Origin: Theropithecus gelada
Lineage: Eukaryota; Chordata; Mammalia; Primates; Cercopithecidae
DNA length: 64,000 nt
Direction: 5' to 3'
NCBI RefSeq assembly: GCF_003255815.1
Contig: NC_037674.1
Span: forward strand, 5,557,622 to 5,621,621
Shown: positions 57,832-64,000 of the stretch, one piece after another
Layout of the letters: the number at the start of each line of letters is the position of its first letter
Position numbering within the stretch: position 1 is the stretch's first letter
Position numbers and translations under genes: made by a program
Notes under the pieces: model-generated
Told to the model about the DNA's origin: nothing
Database searches by the model: none
What the model saw: only the letters and a program-made list of their open reading frames with translations

Positions 57832-58116
57832 GTCTGAACCAGGTTTTTAGGGACCTCACAATGAAAGTGCAACCCCAGATGGTGCTAGCAACCCTGTTCA
57901 ACCTTCCCGAAGACAAGGGCCTAGAAGTCTGAACCAGGTTTTTAGGGACCGCACAACGAAAGTGCAACCCCTGATGGTGCTAGCAACCCTGTTCAACCTT
58001 CCCGAAGACAAGGGCCTAGAGGTCTGAACCAGGTTTTTAGGGACCACACAATGAAAGTGCAGCCCCTGATGGTGCTAGCAACCCTGTTCAACCTTCCCGA
58101 AGACAAGGGCCTAGTG
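57832..58116 (+). repeat. Three tandem copies of a 95-bp unit
   Basis: Copies start at 57,832, 57,927 and 58,022 with gtctgaaccaggtttttagg. The step is 95 bp both times. Copies share nearly every base, with a handful of substitutions (cctcacaatg / ccgcacaacg / ccacacaatg). The close similarity suggests recent duplication or gene conversion. No long open frame and no named repeat. Confidence 0.95.
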
Positions 58117-59029
58117 GAGGAAAGCCTCAATCATCCTGTGATTCCCACTGACGGAGAGAGGCCAGCTGCAGAGAAATTTCCTGCATAAAAGTCTGTGTAT
58201 TTCACCTGTGGACCCCAAATGAACTGAGTCTGTAACCCACTAACCTTTTATCCTAGGATTCGAATGAGCAGGCAGATCTGAATTGTCTGCATTTCTTTAA
58301 AGCCCAAGTTACTTTCTTCAAAGGATAGTCTCATTTGTAATATTAAAAGCATAATGAGAATAACTAGGTTTTATTATTTAAAAGATTTGTAGCCGCAATA
58401 ATCTTATTTTCATTTTTATAGATCTCTATTCAAAATCAGAGCAATGACTAAACTCTGGAGAATAAAGGAAATGACCTGTTATTTTACTTAAGATAAATAC
58501 ATTGACTTTTATTTTTAAATTAAATCTTGAGTAAATTAATTCATATATCTGGGTTGATTGTAAACCCCAGGAGAAACAATAACTTTGTATTTATTTGCAA
58601 CTTAAGCTCGGCTCTCATCTTATGAAGCGCTCACTAGAGAAGCCCAAGCGGGCCCAGTAGGGAAGGAGCATGCCCCAGACAGTGGGCTGGGGAGGCGAAG
58701 TCGATGAGGTGATTCTCTGATTTCTATCACTCAAATGTAAGTTCCATGAAGTTAGGATTTTTTTTTCATTACTCTATTCCTGGCCTTTAGAACAAGGCCA
58801 GCCAGCACTTGTAGGTGCTTAATTAATATTAGTTGAATGAATGAATCAGTTAGACATTTACTAATTTGTGACTTTCTCCCACCCTTCCGCCCCCCGATAT
58901 TATACCATTGATGCTTGGTACTTAACAAAAATAGGAAGTGACAGATTTATATTTGAATATTTGAATGTATCATTGAGATTGTCACACTGCTTTCTGCTTC
59001 GTGTGATAGGAACATTAAATCATCTCTTT
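58117..59029. other. AT-rich unique sequence
   Basis: No gene recognised. A plus-strand MIR end (gcacttgtaggtgcttaatt, then gttgaatgaatgaatcag) lies at about 58,780-58,855. Confidence 0.4.
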
Positions 59030-59725
59030 TGAGAAATAACCGTCAATGTAAAGAGGAAAACTTTGCCAGATATTAAGGCATACTGCAAATCTATAGTGAT
59101 TGGAAATTGTGGTCCTGATGTAAATACAGACAAATGGGCCCATAGCACAGAACAGGGAGCTTAGAGACAGATATTTGTGCAACTGAGGTTTAATACATGT
59201 TAAGGTAGAACCACGTATCCACAGAGTAAGCTTCTATTAGGGAAAAGTTTCCATGTAGAAAAATGAATCTAGATCCATACCAAACACCACATGAAGGTTA
59301 AAAATAGAGGTTTAAATGTGAAAGATAAAACTGTGATGTTAATCAAAGAAGGCTTAGATGTAGAAGAGTTTTTAAAATTAAACTTCAAAAGCATAAACTA
59401 TAAGGCAAAAATAATTAATTTGATCAAATTAAGAATTTCTGATCAACATAGGCTTCCTTGGTAGCATCAACAGACAGATGACAGCTTGGGAGACCATCTC
59501 TGGAATACCAAGGCACGATGTACAAGGAACTCTTCAAATCAACAGCAACCAAGAAGAACCTACATGGAAAAATGGCCAAAGGTTATAATCAGGCATTTTT
59601 CAGAACAGGAAAGTCACAGGGCTAAAAAGCAAAAGAAAAGACGCTCCAAGTCATTTTTAATCAGAGAAGTGTGGACTGGAAAGCAATCAAATGGTCTTTT
59701 ATGAATGACAGGACAATGGGACATC
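59030..59725 (+). mobile_element. Old L1/HAL1-like ORF2-region remnant, sense
   Basis: Degraded text of the L1 ORF2 C-terminal half is visible: 'ggaaattgtggtcctgatgt', 'ctagatccataccaaacacc', 'aggtttaaatgtgaaagata' and 'atcaaagaaggcttagatgt'. Frames are short and broken; family uncertain (L1M or HAL1). Confidence 0.65.
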
Positions 59726-60639
59726 TCCTTCCATTAAGCCTTCCACTGGTGGCTCTAGCTACAAACCCAGAAGGACTTAAGAAAATGCACCTTCGTACCC
59801 CCTTCCAGTATTGTAATTTAAGGATGACGGAGAATGAGAAGGAAACATATATTTTTGGTTTGTAGAAGGAGACATACAAAATAAGTAGAAGAAATGCTTT
59901 CTAAGAAGAAGGTACCAATGGACCATAGAGGAGGGATGGAGGACTCTGTGAGGAGAGAGGACACAGGGAGACCAGGTTGAGGCAGGAAGTGCCCCTTTGG
60001 CCTGATGGGAAGCCATGGAGGCTGAAGGGAAAGGCAGTGATGCTCTTGGACACGGTGTGGGGTTCTCTTTCACCTGGGGTCAGATAACCCAGGAGCATCA
60101 GTTACTACCAGGCCAGAATCAGCCCAGAGGGTAGGAACTGAAGAGGCCAGAGACTCCTGATGCTGATGCAGGCAGGGGCAGGGAGAGCAGGTTCTGTCCC
60201 ATTATCAGAAAGGACATTCCTGCTGCTTCCAGGGGAGGTGCACAGGGGGTTGGGAAGCTGGAGGGAGAAGCATGGCGCACAGTCTCCTGAGTGCTGTGTG
60301 TGCGGTGGTGGCACGGGGCGAATCAGTTTGGGGGTCATTTCCTGTGCCCACGTGCCATCTGTCGATTGGTGTTTGGTGTGAGGCACGTGGTGTCTCCCGG
60401 GGCTGGCAGTGAGGGGGATGAGCATCTGCATGGCAGTGTGGCAGGATTGCTTAGAATCCCCAGGCATACTAGGCACGGGGGCAGCCTGCCACTAGCCTGT
60501 GTCCCTCCCGGCCTGGGGGCTGCACAGAAGAGCTCCCTGAGGACAGCCCCTCAACCAAGCCCTTGGGTCCCACTGAGGCCAGTCACTGTTCCCTGAGGTG
60601 TAGAGGTGAACACAGTGGAGGACTGTGCTCAGAAGCCAG
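59726..60639. other. Unique, GC-richer sequence
   Basis: No gene recognised. Overlapping frames of 60-120 codons on both strands lack domains. Confidence 0.4.
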
Positions 60640-61430
60640 TGGGGGATGGCAGAACACACATCTGCCTAAAGAAGAGTTTTATCTGGTGGTGGTCACTGTT
60701 GTGCAGAGAATGCTGTGAGAGAGACTGAGGGCTGCCTCAGACTGAGGAGTCAGCAAGGGTCCCAGAGGAGAAGAAAGTCAAGGTGCAACCTGAAGAAAGG
60801 TAGGGGCCAGACAGAGGGAATAGTGGACAAAAGGAGCTCCAGGTTAGGACTGAGTGTGGCTCAGTGCAGGATGAACAGGCTGGCCCAAGTCAGGGAGTGG
60901 GGGGAGAGGGGAGGACAAGGGATGCCATGGAGAGGGCAGCAGGACTGGAGTAGGTGGAGGTCCTATGAACCTGGCCATGGAGTTTGGGTTTTGGCCCAAA
61001 TGTGATGGGAAGTCATTGGGAGGTTTTAAACTGGAGGTGATGGAATCTGGTTTCTGTGTTAAAAAATGACCCTTCCTGCTGTGTGGAGAATCGAATGTAG
61101 TCAGGGGTATCAGTCAGGTGACACATGCAGGCAGCCAGGCAAGAGGTGTTATGAAGCAGATAAGGTGGTAGCAGGGAGATGAGAAGAGGTGGAGGGATTT
61201 GAGACATGTTCCGGATTTGCCTATTGATTGCACATGGTTGCTGACGAGAGGACGAGAAATGAGGAGGGCTTTGATTTTTGGCTTAAGAAACTGGGTGGGT
61301 GCTGAGAAGAAGGAAGTTGGAGAGGGAGTGGTGGTCGGAATTCAAGAGTCCTGGTTGGGTAGTAGTTGCTTTGCAGTGAGTAGGCATGTGAAGTGGAGAG
61401 CTCGGATAGGACTGAGTGTCTGCTCTATAT
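60640..61430 (+). mobile_element. L2 LINE fossil, sense
   Basis: Recognisable L2 3' wording: 'gcaacctgaagaaaggtagg', ...'ccatggagtttgggttttgg', 'cccaaatgtgatgggaagtc', 'attgggaggttttaaactgg', 'aaaaaatgacccttcctgct' and gtgtggagaatcg. Diverged, with approximate ends. Confidence 0.7.
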
Positions 61431-62042
61431 CATCCAGGTGCTATTTAGAGCCTTGATGGGAGTGCATTTGGGGAGGGCATAAATGGAGATGAGATGCAAT
61501 CCAGGCTGAGCCTTGCATTCCATGACATTTGTCAACAGAGTCTGAGGAGCAGCCAGTGATGAAGGAGGAGGACCAGGAGAGGTTGGGGTGTCAGGACAGC
61601 CAAGGGAAGGCCATGTTTCAGAAGGAGGGAGGGGGCCAGCTGGATGGAATTCTCTTGAAGGCTAATTAATATAAAATACACTTCATGAATGATCCTAGAA
61701 ACCCACATTAACACAAAGGCCCACCAGCACAAAGCTGCATAGAAAGCCTCTTAGATGCTGGGGTTGGTCCGGGACATGTTGTACCGTACTCATTCATTGT
61801 GTGCCTGTGTCACATGCATCCCTTCAGTTGAACTTTCCCTATTCTACAGCTAGAAGCAGAGATGTGGGCATTTCATTGACCCTCCTACTCAAAAGAGGGA
61901 CACAGCAAGAGAACCAAAATAGAAGGTGGGATGGTAGAATACAAAATTTGAAGAATCCCAGAGGAATCATCAACCCACTTCTTATATTTAACAAAAAAAA
62001 ATTCCTAGGGACCAAGCAACTCCCTTAAGATGACTATTAGTT
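61431..62042. other. Unique sequence
   Basis: Nothing recognised. Confidence 0.35.
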
Positions 62043-63402
<1,360 letters not shown>

Positions 63403-63587
63403 CACCTGTACCTCTAACTGCGTAACAGTGGCAGTGAAGGGAGCTGGCACCCTATACCTCTAACTGCGTAACAGTGGCAGTGAAGGGAGCTGGCACCTGT
63501 ACCTCTAACTGCGTAAACAGTGGCAGTGAAGGGAGCTGGCACCCTGTACCTCTAACTGTGTAACAGTGGCAGTGAAGGGAGCTGGCG
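63403..63587 (+). repeat. Four tandem copies of a ~46-bp unit
   Basis: The unit runs tgtacctctaactgcgtaac, agtggcagtgaagggagctg, gcacc. Copies start at 63,407, 63,453, 63,498 and 63,545 (steps 46, 45, 47). The differences are single-base (tata for tgta, gtaaacag, ctgtgtaac). High similarity implies a recent or still changing minisatellite. Confidence 0.95.
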
Positions 63588-63614
63588 GGCAGGGCCAGGC
63601 TGGTGGGCTAAAAT

Positions 63615-63624
63615 GCAGCATTGG
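63615..63624. repeat. Target-site duplication, left copy, of the inverted Alu
   Basis: gcagcattgg matches gcagcgttgg at 63,804-63,813 (9 of 10). Confidence 0.7.
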
Positions 63625-63803
<179 letters not shown>

Positions 63804-63813
63804 GCAGCGTTGG

Positions 63814-64000
63814 ATTTCCACAGTTCTACCTCTACCCCTCCCAGGACCTGCAATTTTTCTTGCAGAGATAGATATGTTTCTTTTGAATGTGCCATGCTGC
63901 TGAGATCAGAATTAAGCCATGAGCGAAGAAGCCCAGACCGTATGAGTGGCGTGATGTTGAGCCTCAACAGCAATGAACTGGACGGGAAGAATTTCAGTTT
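63814..64000. other. Unique sequence to the window end
   Basis: Nothing recognised. Confidence 0.35.

Noticed and set aside
57832..58116. CRISPR-like or integron-like repeat
   Set aside because: The 95-bp units are direct tandem copies with no spacer and sit in mammalian DNA.

Overview
The window is primate, almost certainly human, nuclear DNA of the intergenic or intronic kind. The evidence is eleven Alu elements (several AluS/AluY-like), a primate-lineage (L1PA-type) full-length LINE-1, MaLR/ERVL LTR elements, old L1M, L2 and MIR fossils, mammalian microsatellites, and no long open reading frame outside the LINE-1. There are no bacterial-type genes, operons, CRISPR arrays or rRNA/tRNA genes. 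I found no complete protein-coding host gene. Four short splice-bounded open segments (near 1.8, 22.8, 23.5 and 31.0 kb) could be exons of a gene I do not recognise; three of them are phase-compatible, and all are low confidence.

Layout. 0-11 kb: mostly unique sequence with two Alus, an old antisense L1 tail near 5 kb, a 30-bp tandem array at 8.2 kb, an old antisense L1 split by an Alu (8.7-10.5 kb), and a small DNA transposon with inverted ends that runs into a TG-rich microsatellite (11.0-11.3 kb). 11-19 kb: unique sequence plus L1M fragments in both orientations and an Alu. 19.4-21.7 kb: a MaLR (THE1/MST-type) element with both LTRs and its internal region. 21.8 kb: a rearranged AluY-like copy with a target-site duplication but no poly(A) tail. 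22-34 kb: unique sequence, an L1M tail split by an Alu, an AT-rich alternating tract, an MLT1 LTR and two more Alus. 34.7-40.9 kb: a full-length L1PA element. 41-58 kb: mostly unique sequence with MLT1 and MLT2-type LTRs, MIR/L2 fossils, CA/TG tracts and an Alu. 57.8-64 kb: a 95-bp triplication, an L1/HAL1-like remnant, an L2 block, an Alu, a 46-bp tandem array and a partly inverted (twin-primed-looking) Alu.

The best-preserved genetic unit is the LINE-1 at 34,726-40,904. It has 5' and 3' UTRs, ORF1, a 63-bp spacer and ORF2, flanked by an 11-bp target-site duplication. Each ORF is broken by a single base: one base is missing in ORF1 near 36,481, and one A is extra in ORF2 at 37,735-37,738. 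Outside those two positions both frames are open for the full family length. Its 5'UTR keeps the older-type segment missing from the youngest L1s, which together with the ORF1 and 3'UTR sequence suggests an L1PA5-7-age copy.

Nothing here looks like a new multi-gene system. The items most worth checking are the near-intact L1 and its long antisense 5'UTR ORF, the twin-primed-looking Alu, the tailless Alu, the tandem arrays, the two LTRs with microsatellites near their 3' ends, and the candidate exons. Repeat family names are from memory of consensus sequences, without a database search.
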